Part shown: piece by piece, positions 51,462 to 60,991 of the stretch | Layout of the letters: each line of letters starts with the position of its first letter | Position numbering within the stretch: the stretch's first letter is position 1 | NCBI RefSeq assembly: GCF_900604535.1 | Contig: NZ_UWOT01000001.1 | Coordinates: 310,001 to 374,000, forward strand | Reading direction: 5' to 3' | DNA: 64,000 nucleotides | Source of the DNA: Romboutsia_E sp900604535 | GTDB taxonomy: Bacteria; Bacillota; Clostridia; Peptostreptococcales; Peptostreptococcaceae | The notes under the pieces: generated by a model | Databases searched by the model: none | Told to the model about the DNA's origin: nothing | What the model saw: only the letters and a program-made list of their open reading frames with translations | Made by a program: the position numbers and the translations under genes

Positions 51462-52326
51462 TTAACATCCCCCATTCTAACATATTCTTAAGCGTATAAA
51501 CTGCATTCTCATCTGGTGTACATTCAAGCATATATACAGGTATTTCTTGCACTAATTTTAAAATAGTATCTACCACTGGAGTAGTAAATTTTTCATACCA
51601 AAAACTTAAAGTAGTTTCACTATAAATGTATTTAAATGCATCTCTTGAACTTAACTTTTTAACCTTATTTTCATTTCCTTGTCTTATAACTACAATAGCA
51701 CCTATTTCCGTAGAATTATTTTTAAATATATTATCTTCCCCCGAAAATGGCAATCCATATGAAAACCACTTATTTTCAATATTTCTAATTCCCGAGCGAT
51801 CTCCATTGATTATTTCAGCATCTTCATACTTCTCCCATAATCTTGCTTGAGTTGATTTTCCAGTACCTGATGGTGCAGTAAATATAATACATTTGTCTTT
51901 GTATTTTATCTGTGAAGAGTGCAATATAAATGTATTAAATAAACTTAGTGATTGCTCTAATTGAATAAATTTAAATACATGTATGGCTTTAGTAAAATAA
52001 TTATCTTCATTAATATAATAATAACAAGTGCTCTCATTTAATTTATCTGTATCTTGCACTATTAGTCCATGAGGCTTTTCTCTTCTAAATTCTCTAAATT
52101 CTTTATAAATTTTATTATTTTCAATAAACACAGAATTTTGCTCTTCAGTAAATACTTTATTTGTGTGATATTTTAAGAATTCATCTTTTTTTTCAAATTT
52201 ATATACAACATCATAATTTTCATTATTATCAATAACAAAATCTATAAAATTATCTCCTAAGTTATATTCAAACGGTGTTTCTACTCTAAAATTTACACCA
52301 CATATACTAAATATTTTCTTTATCAT
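51448..52326 (-). CDS. HPr kinase-like ATPase of a peptide-maturation cluster
   Basis: 292 residues. Walker A is CIIFTAPSGTGKSTQARLWE (about 148-167), followed by INGDRSGIRN and WFSYGLPFSGEDNIFKNN. This is the arrangement of the HPrK/P-like kinases found in RiPP loci, including those reported to phosphorylate lasso precursors. The N-terminal 140 residues are a less conserved alpha/beta domain. It may phosphorylate the precursor or act as a chaperone. It follows the precursor gene after an attenuator-type hairpin and overlaps the radical SAM gene. Confidence 0.85.
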   Translation of the reverse strand: MIKKIFSICGVNFRVETPFEYNLGDNFIDFVIDNNENYDVVYKFEKKDEFLKYHTNKVFTEEQNSVFIENNKIYKEFREFRREKPHGLIVQDTDKLNESTCYYYINEDNYFTKAIHVFKFIQLEQSLSLFNTFILHSSQIKYKDKCIIFTAPSGTGKSTQARLWEKYEDAEIINGDRSGIRNIENKWFSYGLPFSGEDNIFKNNSTEIGAIVVIRQGNENKVKKLSSRDAFKYIYSETTLSFWYEKFTTPVVDTILKLVQEIPVYMLECTPDENAVYTLKNMLEWGMLNASE

Positions 52327-52355
52327 ATCTAATGTCCTTTTATTTTAATGTAATC

Positions 52356-52390
52356 TAAAAGGCTGACTAAAATAATAGCCAACCTTTTTA
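52356..52390 (-). terminator. Leaky terminator/attenuator after the precursor gene
   Basis: On the minus strand the imperfect stem AAAGGTTGGCT / AGTCAGCCTTT is followed by only a short TTTTAG run. It sits between the precursor and the maturation genes, where partial termination would give an excess of precursor transcript. Confidence 0.6.
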
Positions 52391-52392
52391 TT

Positions 52393-52638
52393 TTATGATC
52401 CAAATGCAGCTAAAGAACTATCTGTTGAGTTATAGCAGTATTCATCTTCTGGTGTAGCAAAGCAATCATCATTATTTGATGTGAAAATTTCATACCCTAA
52501 ATTTTCATCATATATAGGTTTATCTGATTGACAAGAACCTAAGTAAAATAAATTTGTAGACTGTTCACACTTTGCTATATGCTCTGCCATACTAAATTCT
52601 TCAATCTCTACAACTGGTTTTTCATATTTTTCTTTCAT
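52393..52638 (-). CDS. Putative RiPP precursor peptide
   Basis: 81 residues. The opening MKEKYEKPVVEIEEFSMAEH has the K-Y-x-K-P-x-x-E leader pattern seen in several radical-SAM-modified clostridial precursors. The remainder contains four cysteines (about residues 24, 36, 59 and 68) in an acidic, Asn/Asp/Ser-rich sequence ending SLAAFGS. It is predicted to be processed to a shorter C-terminal product. The ATG at 52638 is chosen; an in-frame GTG four codons earlier is less well placed after GGGTGGTG. It is the first gene of the maturation cluster. Confidence 0.7.
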   Translation of the reverse strand: MKEKYEKPVVEIEEFSMAEHIAKCEQSTNLFYLGSCQSDKPIYDENLGYEIFTSNNDDCFATPEDEYCYNSTDSSLAAFGS

Positions 52639-52658
52639 AATCGTCACCACCCTTTGTT

Positions 52659-52688
52659 ATACTACATGCAGTTCATAATCCTTCTCAA
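52659..52688 (-). promoter_or_regulatory. Candidate promoter of the peptide cluster
   Basis: TTGAGA (52683-52688) and TAGTAT (52659-52664) are 18 bases apart on the minus strand, about 20 bases upstream of the precursor start. The match is moderate; the precursor could also be read from the upstream surface-protein transcript, since no terminator separates them. Confidence 0.35.
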
Positions 52689-52694
52689 TAGACA

Positions 52695-55601
52695 TTAATT
52701 CGACACTATTGTAGAATAATCCTCTAATTTAAAACTATTAAATATTTCATATTCATTTGATATACTAGTTACCTTTAATTTCGTAAGTGACAACATTCCT
52801 TCACTATTGTTAGTAATAGTTATACTTCCATCAGAATTAATTGAGCTTGTTATATCGTAATACATATCAACTGTTGATTTAAGTGATAATTTACTACTAT
52901 TAATATCTAAATTTAATTCTTTACCTTCTGTAGCCTTAGCTCCAATTTGAACTTTAGCTCCCTCTGGTAATTCATTTAGTTTAAATGTTATTTTTTGACC
53001 TTGTTTTAAATATATTTCATTTTTAGGACCTTCATTTGTATACTTAGTAGTATCTGATGTTGTTTCTCCTCCATTTGTATCTATAAATACAACACCATTT
53101 ATACTTTCATCTGATGATCCTACTCCATCTACTATTAACTTGTCTCTTAATTCCACTACCTTTGCATTAGCTTCATTATCTGTTTGATAAGCATTGTTAG
53201 CTTCTTCACTTTGTGTTTCATCTAATGGATTATATATTCTTACTCCATCTAAATAGAAAATATTTCTTGGTATAGCATTTGTGCCCTTAACGGCAGTTAA
53301 AACTACTGTATATTCTCCGTATTCTAAATCGGTTATATTAAATATAGGTATATTGTAAAGTTCTTTTCCTTCTTCCTTATATAAAGTATCAATTACTGAA
53401 TTTGTCAGCCTATTAGCTGAAATTAATTCTGTACCTTTATATACTTGAGCTCTAACTCTTCCTGTTTTATTTGAAGTTCTACTGTATATTTCACACCCAG
53501 TTCCTTTAAATGTAAATGTTGCAGTTTCAGAATTTGTTGTAGCCTCAATATAATGTGATGACCCGTTACTATCTGTAGTATTTTCACTATATGAGCTATC
53601 ATATCCATATGGATAATCCTTGCCTATAGTTCCATCGTCTTGGCTACCATTACTACTTGTACCGGTTACTTTCCAATTTGATGAATATTGAATTCCATCT
53701 ATTCCATTAGAGTTAGTAAAATCATCTTCATAATAAACACTAGTTGCAGGTATCATAGTAATATTACCTGTTTTTGAATTCTTATCATCATTGTATTTTA
53801 CAGAATATGTAGCTCTATCTATTCCATTCATAAATTTATTAAGTGTATATGTTACATTGTTATTATCTTTTTTAGAAATAGTTCCATAGTTAGTTATATC
53901 ATCTAACATTGATACACTATCTAATGTTCCACCTCTTAAGAAATCATTGTTTGTTACATTTATGTCTATTGGCTTACCAAAATCAAGAACTACTGCATCA
54001 TCATTTAATACTGGTTGTAATACATTTTCACAAGTAAATGTATATGTATATCCTTGATTTGATGTATTTATATTTAATTCTGGACTTGAATTATTGCTAC
54101 CAGTTGTAGTATTTCCACCTACTTGCCCTACCGTCCAGTTCTTTTCATAGTCATCATTATTCTCTGTTACAACATATTTACCTTGACTTGGATTATAGAA
54201 TCTGACTGTTTGTCCAGCTTTTAATGTAAATTTACCATTTGCATCAGTAGCTAATTGTTTATCTGCATCTATTTCTGTATTACCTTCATATAATTGGTAA
54301 GTTGCATTTGCTAAAGCACTTCCGTCTTTTGTTATTGTAAAATCAAATACTTCAGATTTAACAGCTGCAATTTCCTCTTGAGTTAAATCACTTATTGTAT
54401 CATCAAATTTCTTGCTTACTTCTAATGTATTTTGTTGTGGTAAATTAAACTTAATCTTACAATTTGAAGCGGCTCTTCCACGCTCTAAATAAAATACTTG
54501 TAATGTATGAGCTTTAGTTTTATCAAATTTATCTAAAGAACCTACACCTAATATTTCATATAGATTTGTCTTAGTTGATGCACTAGATTGTGTTCCTTGT
54601 GTTTTACCACTATTGATTCCTGATAATGTTCTTGGATTTATTACTTCACCAGTTGCAAAGTTTATTGAACCAGATGTTGCATCATGTATACCACCTATAT
54701 CAAGAACTAATTTACCATCTATAAACACCCATACATCATCATCACCAGAGAATTCAAATTTAATATCATCTGTTCCATTTATTTTTCCATCTTCTGTCAT
54801 AAAAAAGTTTACTGACATATTCATACCAAAGTGATAGTTTCCAGTGCCTGAATTTCCTGTGTTAAATGGATAGAATCCTTTTCCAAATCCACTAACTGAA
54901 AATCCATTTCCATTATAATTTAGAGTTGTATTGCTAGCTCCTTTTCCATTCGCAAAATAAACATTCTCTTTTGAGCTATCAAATTCATAATATCCTGTTG
55001 AGGAATCATATCTAAATGGCATTTTTACGTTTGTATATGTACTCTTAGCAGTGTTATTATCTGGATCAAATATACCTGCTTCTGGATAATTAAATTGTAT
55101 TTTTCCTGTTGATGAATCTAATTCATTTTTAACTAAACCTGTAATGGCACTTACTCTTAGATTACTACTGTTTGAATTAGCATTCGCACTCCAACGATTC
55201 CAATACTTATTCGTTATGCTAGTACCTGATATCCATGTCGTGCTACTTCCAGTATTAAAATAAATACCTTGTAAATTATTAGTTTCCAAATTTTTAGTAG
55301 CCTGATTAAATGCACTACTATCATAGCTAGTTCCATTAGAATTAGAAGTCCCATACCTATACATAGTTACTGGGAAATAAGATAACTCACTTGCTTTAGA
55401 ATCTGTTTCTAACACTTGAGTTTCGTTAGTTGAGTTACTTTTACTTGATGTGTTTTTTTTACTTGATGTTAACTTATTAGTTAGTTTTGAAATTGCTCCC
55501 CCAAGACTTAATGCATCTGCTTGTACCGGATTAATAAATATAAATGTACTTATCAAGCATAACGATGTCATTAAACTAAATATTTTTTTGTACTTACTCA
55601 T
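52695..55601 (-). CDS. Large secreted surface protein with fibro-slime domain
   Basis: 968 residues. A signal peptide (about 1-30) is followed by a Ser/Thr-rich region, then a fibro-slime/PA14-like domain with YHFGMNMSVNFFMTEDGKIN, FSGDDDVWVFIDGKLVLDIGG, and ATSGSINFATGEV (about 255-330). A Cna-B/SpaA-like domain comes next (VFDFTITKDGSALANATYQL), then a cadherin-like repeat (ITVNNDFLRGG region) and two carbohydrate-binding-like domains towards the C-terminus. There is no LPXTG sorting signal, so retention on the surface must use another route. AAGGGGG precedes the ATG. It lies between an S26 signal peptidase gene and the peptide-cluster precursor. Confidence 0.85.
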   Translation of the reverse strand: MSKYKKIFSLMTSLCLISTFIFINPVQADALSLGGAISKLTNKLTSSKKNTSSKSNSTNETQVLETDSKASELSYFPVTMYRYGTSNSNGTSYDSSAFNQATKNLETNNLQGIYFNTGSSTTWISGTSITNKYWNRWSANANSNSSNLRVSAITGLVKNELDSSTGKIQFNYPEAGIFDPDNNTAKSTYTNVKMPFRYDSSTGYYEFDSSKENVYFANGKGASNTTLNYNGNGFSVSGFGKGFYPFNTGNSGTGNYHFGMNMSVNFFMTEDGKINGTDDIKFEFSGDDDVWVFIDGKLVLDIGGIHDATSGSINFATGEVINPRTLSGINSGKTQGTQSSASTKTNLYEILGVGSLDKFDKTKAHTLQVFYLERGRAASNCKIKFNLPQQNTLEVSKKFDDTISDLTQEEIAAVKSEVFDFTITKDGSALANATYQLYEGNTEIDADKQLATDANGKFTLKAGQTVRFYNPSQGKYVVTENNDDYEKNWTVGQVGGNTTTGSNNSSPELNINTSNQGYTYTFTCENVLQPVLNDDAVVLDFGKPIDINVTNNDFLRGGTLDSVSMLDDITNYGTISKKDNNNVTYTLNKFMNGIDRATYSVKYNDDKNSKTGNITMIPATSVYYEDDFTNSNGIDGIQYSSNWKVTGTSSNGSQDDGTIGKDYPYGYDSSYSENTTDSNGSSHYIEATTNSETATFTFKGTGCEIYSRTSNKTGRVRAQVYKGTELISANRLTNSVIDTLYKEEGKELYNIPIFNITDLEYGEYTVVLTAVKGTNAIPRNIFYLDGVRIYNPLDETQSEEANNAYQTDNEANAKVVELRDKLIVDGVGSSDESINGVVFIDTNGGETTSDTTKYTNEGPKNEIYLKQGQKITFKLNELPEGAKVQIGAKATEGKELNLDINSSKLSLKSTVDMYYDITSSINSDGSITITNNSEGMLSLTKLKVTSISNEYEIFNSFKLEDYSTIVSN

Positions 55602-55661
55602 AAAATCCCCCTTCTTTTGTTTTTCTTTATAGATATTTAATTTCCGTATTTTGAAATTAAA

Positions 55662-56172
55662 TTATCTCACTCTAAATTTCCCACTTAATCTCTTTATAGA
55701 TGTATATAATTTAAATATATAAAATCTAAATGGCCTTAATAATGTCCATATGTATACTAAACATCTATTTATTAAATTATTTCTATCAACTTCTTTTCCT
55801 TTTATAATTGACTTCTTTACTACAGCTATAACCTGTGTAAACTCTACAAGCTCTAGGCTTACCTGCGCATCACCATTCATAATAAATGCCTTATCATTTA
55901 TTATCTTAAAAATTCTATGCAATACATATTCATCCGATTTTCTCTTAATAAAGACTATATCCCCTCTTCTTAATTTGTATCCTCTGGGAGATTCTAAAAT
56001 AACAGAGTCACGATTATTTTTTAAAAATGGATTCATGCTATATCCGCTCACTCTAAGAATACATTCTCCTCCATTATCTATAATCGCTTCTATAATTGGT
56101 ACAATATCTTTTCCTTTAAATATATGCTTCGAGTTTAAATTTGATAAAATTTATACCACCACTTTTACTCAT
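55662..56172 (-). pseudogene. S26-family signal peptidase, frameshifted near the N-terminus
   Basis: Direct reading gives 129 residues from the ATG at 56051. The sequence before this ATG continues in frame as GKDIVPIIEAIIDNGGECIL, then RVSGYSMNPFL, which is the normal opening of small S26 peptidases with the catalytic Ser in GYSMNPF. This opening reaches back to a point near 56150. There, shifting one base at the T4 run (56146-56149) joins it to an ATG at 56172 (start MSKSGGIN). The span of 511 bases is one over a multiple of three, fitting one extra base. The later YVLHRI and MNGDAQV motifs are also present. It probably processes secreted proteins of the locus. The 56172 start has no clear ribosome-binding site. 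Confidence 0.7.
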
Positions 56173-56319
56173 ATTTTATAATTATTTATTTTTTTATTAT
56201 ATTAACTTAATAATCCCTTCTCAATACATAATGAGTGTAATATATACTACTTTTAAGTAACATCAAAGTATTATTTAAATTATAAATTTTCATAATTTTA
56301 GTTATCATATATTTTTATT

Positions 56320-58221
56320 TCATATTATCTTTGCTAAATTTTCACTTATTTTATATGTATCTACTAATTTACTCATTATTGTGTATATTTCTTTATCATT
56401 TCCAATATCTGTACATACTTTAAGTTTTTTTAATGCTTTACTTAGTATGCTATAATTTATATCAATTGGATTTCCTATATAAATTTTTTTATTATCTGTA
56501 CTCCTAAGCCCTTCCTCTTCCATTAATAACTCTTCATAAAGTTTTTCGCCCGGTCTAAGGCCTGTAAATTCAATATTTATATCAATTCCTGGTTCAAACC
56601 CACTTAAAGTAATAAGATTCTTAGCTAAATCTAAAATCTTTACAGGTTCACCCATATCAAGTACAAAAATCTCTCCACCTTTAGCCATTGCACCTGCTTG
56701 CATAACTAGTGAAACTGCTTCTGGTATTGTCATAAAAAATCTTGTTATATCTGGATGAGTTACCTTAACTGGACCACCTTCTTCTATTTGCTTTTTAAAT
56801 AATGGTATTACGCTCCCATTACTACCGAGTACATTTCCAAACCTAACTGCAACAAAGTCAGTACTACTTATTTTATTCAAACTTTGAATTATCATCTCAC
56901 AACATCTTTTAGTTGCACCCATTATGTTAGTTGGATTAACAGCCTTATCAGTTGATATAAGTACAAATTTTTCTACATTATACTTACTTGATTTTAACGC
57001 AACATTAAGTGTTCCAAATATATTATTTTTTACAGCTTCACAAGGACTATTTTCCATTAAAGGAACATGCTTATGAGCAGCTGCGTGAAATACAACTTGA
57101 GGATTATAATTCCTCATTATTCCATCGATTCTATTCTCATCTCTTACAGATGCTATAATTACATCTAAGCTTAAACTATTACCATACTTTGTTATAAGTT
57201 CTTGCTGAATTTCATATGCATTATTTTCATATATATCTAATATTACTAACTTTTTAGGTGAAAATTTAGAAATTTGCCTACATAGTTCTGATCCTATAGA
57301 TCCACCTCCACCAGTCACCATAACTGTATTTCCCTCTAAATATCCACTTATTTCTTCTAAATTAATTTTTACAGGATCTCTACCAAGTAAATCCTCTATA
57401 TCTACATCTCTTATTTTCTTTATATCTACTTTTCCATCTATAATCTCATAAATACCTGGTATTGTTTTTATCTTACACTTAGTATCTTTACAGTATTCGA
57501 TTATTCTTACTTTTTCTTGTTTTGGTATATTCGCTATACTAAATATTATTTCTTCTATATTATGTTTCTCTACAATCTCTTTTATTTGATGGCATGTCCC
57601 TAATATAGGAACATTGTAAATATTTTTACCTATCTTTTTTACATCATCATCAACTATGCATACAGGTAACTTTTTTAAATTTAGATTCTCATAAAGTTCT
57701 TGAATAATTAATCTTCCTGCGCTTCCAGCTCCGACAATTAAAACTCTCGTAGACGTATGAGACTTATTCATACTCATATAAGAAGACATTCTCCTGATTC
57801 CTCTATAGCTAACTCTTGAGCTCACTGTCATAACAACTAACATTAAGCTATTTACTGTATAAAATAGTGAATTAAAGTTGTAACCTAATATTATATTTCC
57901 TATTGAAACATATACCACGCAAAGTAAACCTGATATTAGTATATTAGATATTTCTTTTTCTCCTCCATAGTTCCAAAGGCTGCTATAACAACCCCTTTGA
58001 AAAAGAGATAAAATATTCGCAACTATATATACAACTACAGGAACTATTGAATTCCCATAATCATATGATTTAGTTATTCTTTGAGATAAAAAAAATACAA
58101 TTATTGTAATTATTATATCTACAATAACTAATAATACTTGTCTAGCCTTATATATATCTAAACGATTATGGATATGTGTCTCTTCATTTTTTAACTTAAA
58201 CTCCAAATTAATCAACTCCAA
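56320..58221 (-). CDS. Nucleoside-diphosphate-sugar 4,6-dehydratase, CapD/WbpM-like membrane protein
   Basis: 633 residues. Four N-terminal membrane helices (about 25-150) are followed by a first Rossmann domain (RVLIVGAGSAGRLIIQELY, about 158-176) and a second SDR domain with NTVMVTGGGGSIGSELCRQI (about 295-314). KFVLISTDKAVNPTNIMGAT carries the catalytic set. GRPGEKLYEELL-type residues near the C-terminus (FTGLRPGEKLYEELLMEEE) fit the CapD/WbpM group, which makes UDP-4-keto-6-deoxy-sugars for surface polysaccharide. The start is probably a TTG; several in-frame TTGs near 58205-58221 are possible. It is downstream of cpsD in the same operon. Confidence 0.9.
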   Translation of the reverse strand: MELINLEFKLKNEETHIHNRLDIYKARQVLLVIVDIIITIIVFFLSQRITKSYDYGNSIVPVVVYIVANILSLFQRGCYSSLWNYGGEKEISNILISGLLCVVYVSIGNIILGYNFNSLFYTVNSLMLVVMTVSSRVSYRGIRRMSSYMSMNKSHTSTRVLIVGAGSAGRLIIQELYENLNLKKLPVCIVDDDVKKIGKNIYNVPILGTCHQIKEIVEKHNIEEIIFSIANIPKQEKVRIIEYCKDTKCKIKTIPGIYEIIDGKVDIKKIRDVDIEDLLGRDPVKINLEEISGYLEGNTVMVTGGGGSIGSELCRQISKFSPKKLVILDIYENNAYEIQQELITKYGNSLSLDVIIASVRDENRIDGIMRNYNPQVVFHAAAHKHVPLMENSPCEAVKNNIFGTLNVALKSSKYNVEKFVLISTDKAVNPTNIMGATKRCCEMIIQSLNKISSTDFVAVRFGNVLGSNGSVIPLFKKQIEEGGPVKVTHPDITRFFMTIPEAVSLVMQAGAMAKGGEIFVLDMGEPVKILDLAKNLITLSGFEPGIDINIEFTGLRPGEKLYEELLMEEEGLRSTDNKKIYIGNPIDINYSILSKALKKLKVCTDIGNDKEIYTIMSKLVDTYKISENLAKII

Positions 58222-58237
58222 ACTATTCCAACTTTAT

Positions 58238-58975
58238 TTAAGCTCTTCTTTTATTTTTAAATAACCTAAATTTTCTATCATCTTCATAGTCGTAATATCC
58301 ATAATAACTATAACTCTTATACTCATTTGTTTTAAATTTATTTAATACCACACCAATTATATTTGCATTAACTTTTTCAAGCCTATCCTTAGTAACTTTT
58401 ACTTGTGATTTTTCAGTTTCTTTAGATGCTGCAACAACAACAGTTCCATCTACGTATTGCGCTATTATACATGCATCATTTACTCTACCTACAGGTGGAG
58501 AATCTATTAATATATAGTCATATTTTTCTTTTAAGTACTCTATTAATTTTTTCATTTTTGATGACTGTAATAATACTGCTGGATTGGCTTTAAAAGTTCC
58601 GCTACATAATATATCTAAATCACCATCTTTTTGTACACATATTTCAAGTTCTTTATTCTCATAGATTATATCTGATAGACCTTTAGTATTTTTACTTAAT
58701 CTAAAATACTTGTTTATACTTTGTTTTCTAAAGTCACAATCTATTACTATAGTTTTTTTATTGTCTAATTCAGAGAAACACCTAGCTATATTTGCTACTG
58801 TTGTAGTTTTTCCTTCATTCATCTCTGAACTTGTAATTAAGATTGTCTTTATATTTTCATCTACTGTTAAAAATGTTCTTATTCCCCTATAAGCTTCATT
58901 TATTTCATAGTTTCCGTCATTATATTTTGCTACGTTATCGTATCTAGATACATCATTTTTCTTTTTATTAAACAT
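58238..58975 (-). CDS. Capsule/EPS tyrosine kinase, CpsD/CapB type
   Basis: 245 residues. The BY-kinase Walker A is ILITSSEMNEGKTTTVANIA (about 44-63), with Walker A' TIVIDCDFRKQSIN, Walker B ILIDSPPVG and the tyrosine-rich C-terminus YKSYSYYGYYDYEDDR. It autophosphorylates on these tyrosines and regulates polymer length with the CpsC-like partner immediately upstream. GAGGGGA precedes the ATG. Confidence 0.93.
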   Translation of the reverse strand: MFNKKKNDVSRYDNVAKYNDGNYEINEAYRGIRTFLTVDENIKTILITSSEMNEGKTTTVANIARCFSELDNKKTIVIDCDFRKQSINKYFRLSKNTKGLSDIIYENKELEICVQKDGDLDILCSGTFKANPAVLLQSSKMKKLIEYLKEKYDYILIDSPPVGRVNDACIIAQYVDGTVVVAASKETEKSQVKVTKDRLEKVNANIIGVVLNKFKTNEYKSYSYYGYYDYEDDRKFRLFKNKRRA

Positions 58976-58992
58976 AATAATCCCCTCTTTAT

Positions 58993-59766
58993 TTATACTT
59001 CTTCAGCCGTTCTTATTTTCGAAGATGATGATTTTACTTTACCTTTTGATTTTCCGCTATCATAAGGTATCATTCCTATCATAGGCACTCCCCAATATTT
59101 TTCTACATCATCAGGAGTTACGACTTTATTATCTAATACTTCCATAAGTAAAGCTACAAATATTGCAATTACAAGACCTGCTAATGTATATTTAGGTAAA
59201 GTTGTATCAAGTCCTTTACTTACTAAAGTTGGCTCTGTTGCTTCAAATAATAATTCTACACAGTCTAAGCCTATTACTCTTTGTAATTCATTATTAAAAG
59301 CTTCTGGTATTGCATTTGCTACTTTTTGAGCTATTTGAAAATCTGTGTTAGTTACCGTTATGTCTATAAATTCAGGTATTTTTTCTTGTGGTACCACACT
59401 TATATTTCTTGATAATGATTCAGGTGTCATGTTTAAGTCAAGATTTTGTATAATTTCAAGCAATGCTCTTTTTGATGTTGCTAAGCTAGAATATGATGTC
59501 GCTATATTTTGATTTAAGTTTGAATTTGATATTGAATTCATAAATATTGACTGATTATTTGATTCTTCGCCTTCAGTTTCTTTATACGCTTTCATGTTGT
59601 TTATTCTTACTGATACTGTTGACTTAAATACTGGTACGTAAGATTTATCTCTTTGGTATGTTAAATATGCTCCTCTTCCTATACAAAGTAGTAAGATTAT
59701 TATTACTGCTATTTTTCTTCTTTTAAATATTTCCAAATATTCTCTAATATTTATACTTTCTTGCAT
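58993..59766 (-). CDS. Chain-length regulator, Wzz/CpsC type
   Basis: 257 residues. Membrane helices at about 17-35 and 190-212 flank an extracytoplasmic domain with the Wzz pattern (YVPVFKSTVSVRINNMKAY near the start; VTNTDFQIAQKVANAIPEAF). It controls polysaccharide length and activates the BY-kinase encoded next. AGGGGGA precedes the ATG. It is the first gene of this three-gene group (CpsC, CpsD, CapD-like). Confidence 0.9.
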   Translation of the reverse strand: MQESINIREYLEIFKRRKIAVIIILLLCIGRGAYLTYQRDKSYVPVFKSTVSVRINNMKAYKETEGEESNNQSIFMNSISNSNLNQNIATSYSSLATSKRALLEIIQNLDLNMTPESLSRNISVVPQEKIPEFIDITVTNTDFQIAQKVANAIPEAFNNELQRVIGLDCVELLFEATEPTLVSKGLDTTLPKYTLAGLVIAIFVALLMEVLDNKVVTPDDVEKYWGVPMIGMIPYDSGKSKGKVKSSSSKIRTAEEV

Positions 59767-59917
59767 TTTATCCCCCTATATTTTTTCCCTTTATTATATA
59801 ATTCTATGATTAATTTTATCAGTCTAATGTATCCAAAGTAAATTATGCTAAGGTTGTACTTTTTTATTTTTAAATATACTACTTTAGTATTATATTTAAA
59901 AATAAAAGATAATAAAA

Positions 59918-59956
59918 AACCGATTCATAATAGTTGGATATTACTACGAATCGGTT
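59918..59956 (-). terminator. Terminator after the glycosyltransferase genes
   Basis: On the minus strand the stem AACCGATTCGTAGTAAT / ATTATGAATCGGTT-type arms is followed by TTTTTT. It ends the upstream EPS genes, so cpsC must have a separate promoter in the 59770-59915 gap. Confidence 0.85.
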
Positions 59957-59964
59957 AATCATAA

Positions 59965-60952
59965 CTAAATTGCATTATTTATAAAAATTTTAACTCTAAA
60001 CAATACTTTCCATATATAATATCTATCCATGAAGTAAAGTAAAGAGTATAAACTTTCTATTAATTTATCTTTGTATTTCATATTAGATTTTAAGATATAT
60101 TTAAAAGGTATTCTAATACTATCTAATATTTTATAATTTTGGATATCTTTCTCACTATCAAATATAATTCTATACATGCTATTTTTTTTCACCCTTATAA
60201 ATTTAATTACTATAGAGATATAATTTTTATTCTTATATTTATCAATATTTGAATACATTGATTTTACCATCTTAAGTTCTTTTTGTAATAAATCATAATC
60301 ACTCGCTTTATATGATAATGAGCCACTTACAATTCTCCAGTAGTATAATTTTTCATATGTAACCACTAACTTATCTATATATCTTAGTATATTAAACTTA
60401 AATATGGTATCTTCTCCATATTGCAAAGATTCATCGAACTTGATATTATTTTTTTTAATTATCTCAGAATCTATAATTCCACCCCATATTGTTCCTGAGT
60501 ATAATAAACTATTCAAGCTATCATATGATATATCATAAACTGTATAATCACATGCTTTATCTCCTGATAAAACTAGTTCTTTTTTTCTTTCATATCCTCC
60601 ATATACTATTTTGTAATTATTACGCTCTGCAATATCTACTAGTATTTCAAGAGAATTTGACTTTATCATATCATCAAAATCTAAGAAATATATGTACTTT
60701 CCTTTTGATAATTCAATACCTAAATTTCTACTATTTGATACACCTTTTCTCTTATTTTTAGTAATTATTTTATAATTACATTTTGATTTTTAATATATCT
60801 TTAGCAATACTTAAACTATTATCTTCACTGTTATCATCAATTATAATAATTTCAAAATTTTTATAGGTTTGTTTTATACATGATTCTAAACATTCTTTAA
60901 TATATAATTCAACATTATACATTGGGATTATAATACTTACTATTGGATTCAT
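59965..60952 (-). pseudogene. Glycosyltransferase family 2, frameshifted
   Basis: An ATG at 60950-60952, six bases after GGAGGAGA, opens MNPIVSIIIPMYNVELYIKE, then EIIIIDDNSEDNS, the GT-A start. That frame closes at KIKM after 59 residues. One base removed at the A5 run (60787-60791) joins it to KNKRKGVSNSRNLGIELSKG, then KYIYFLDFDDM, and into the 234-residue frame ending at 59965. The span of 988 bases is one over a multiple of three. The restored product is about 328 residues and contains the DxD motif (DFDD). It lies downstream of the flippase gene in an EPS locus. Confidence 0.8.
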
Positions 60953-60991
60953 TCATCTCCTCCATAATATATCTTAATCAATATAAATAAC

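Noticed and set aside
46007..52638. Lasso peptide cluster
   Set aside because: A kinase-like and an NTP_transf_5 protein fit, but there is no asparagine-synthetase-like cyclase or B2 protease, and a SPASM radical SAM enzyme is present instead.
2648..60952. Phase variation as explanation for the four frameshifts
   Set aside because: The runs are only four or five bases, shorter than tracts normally prone to slippage, so error or simple mutation is more likely.
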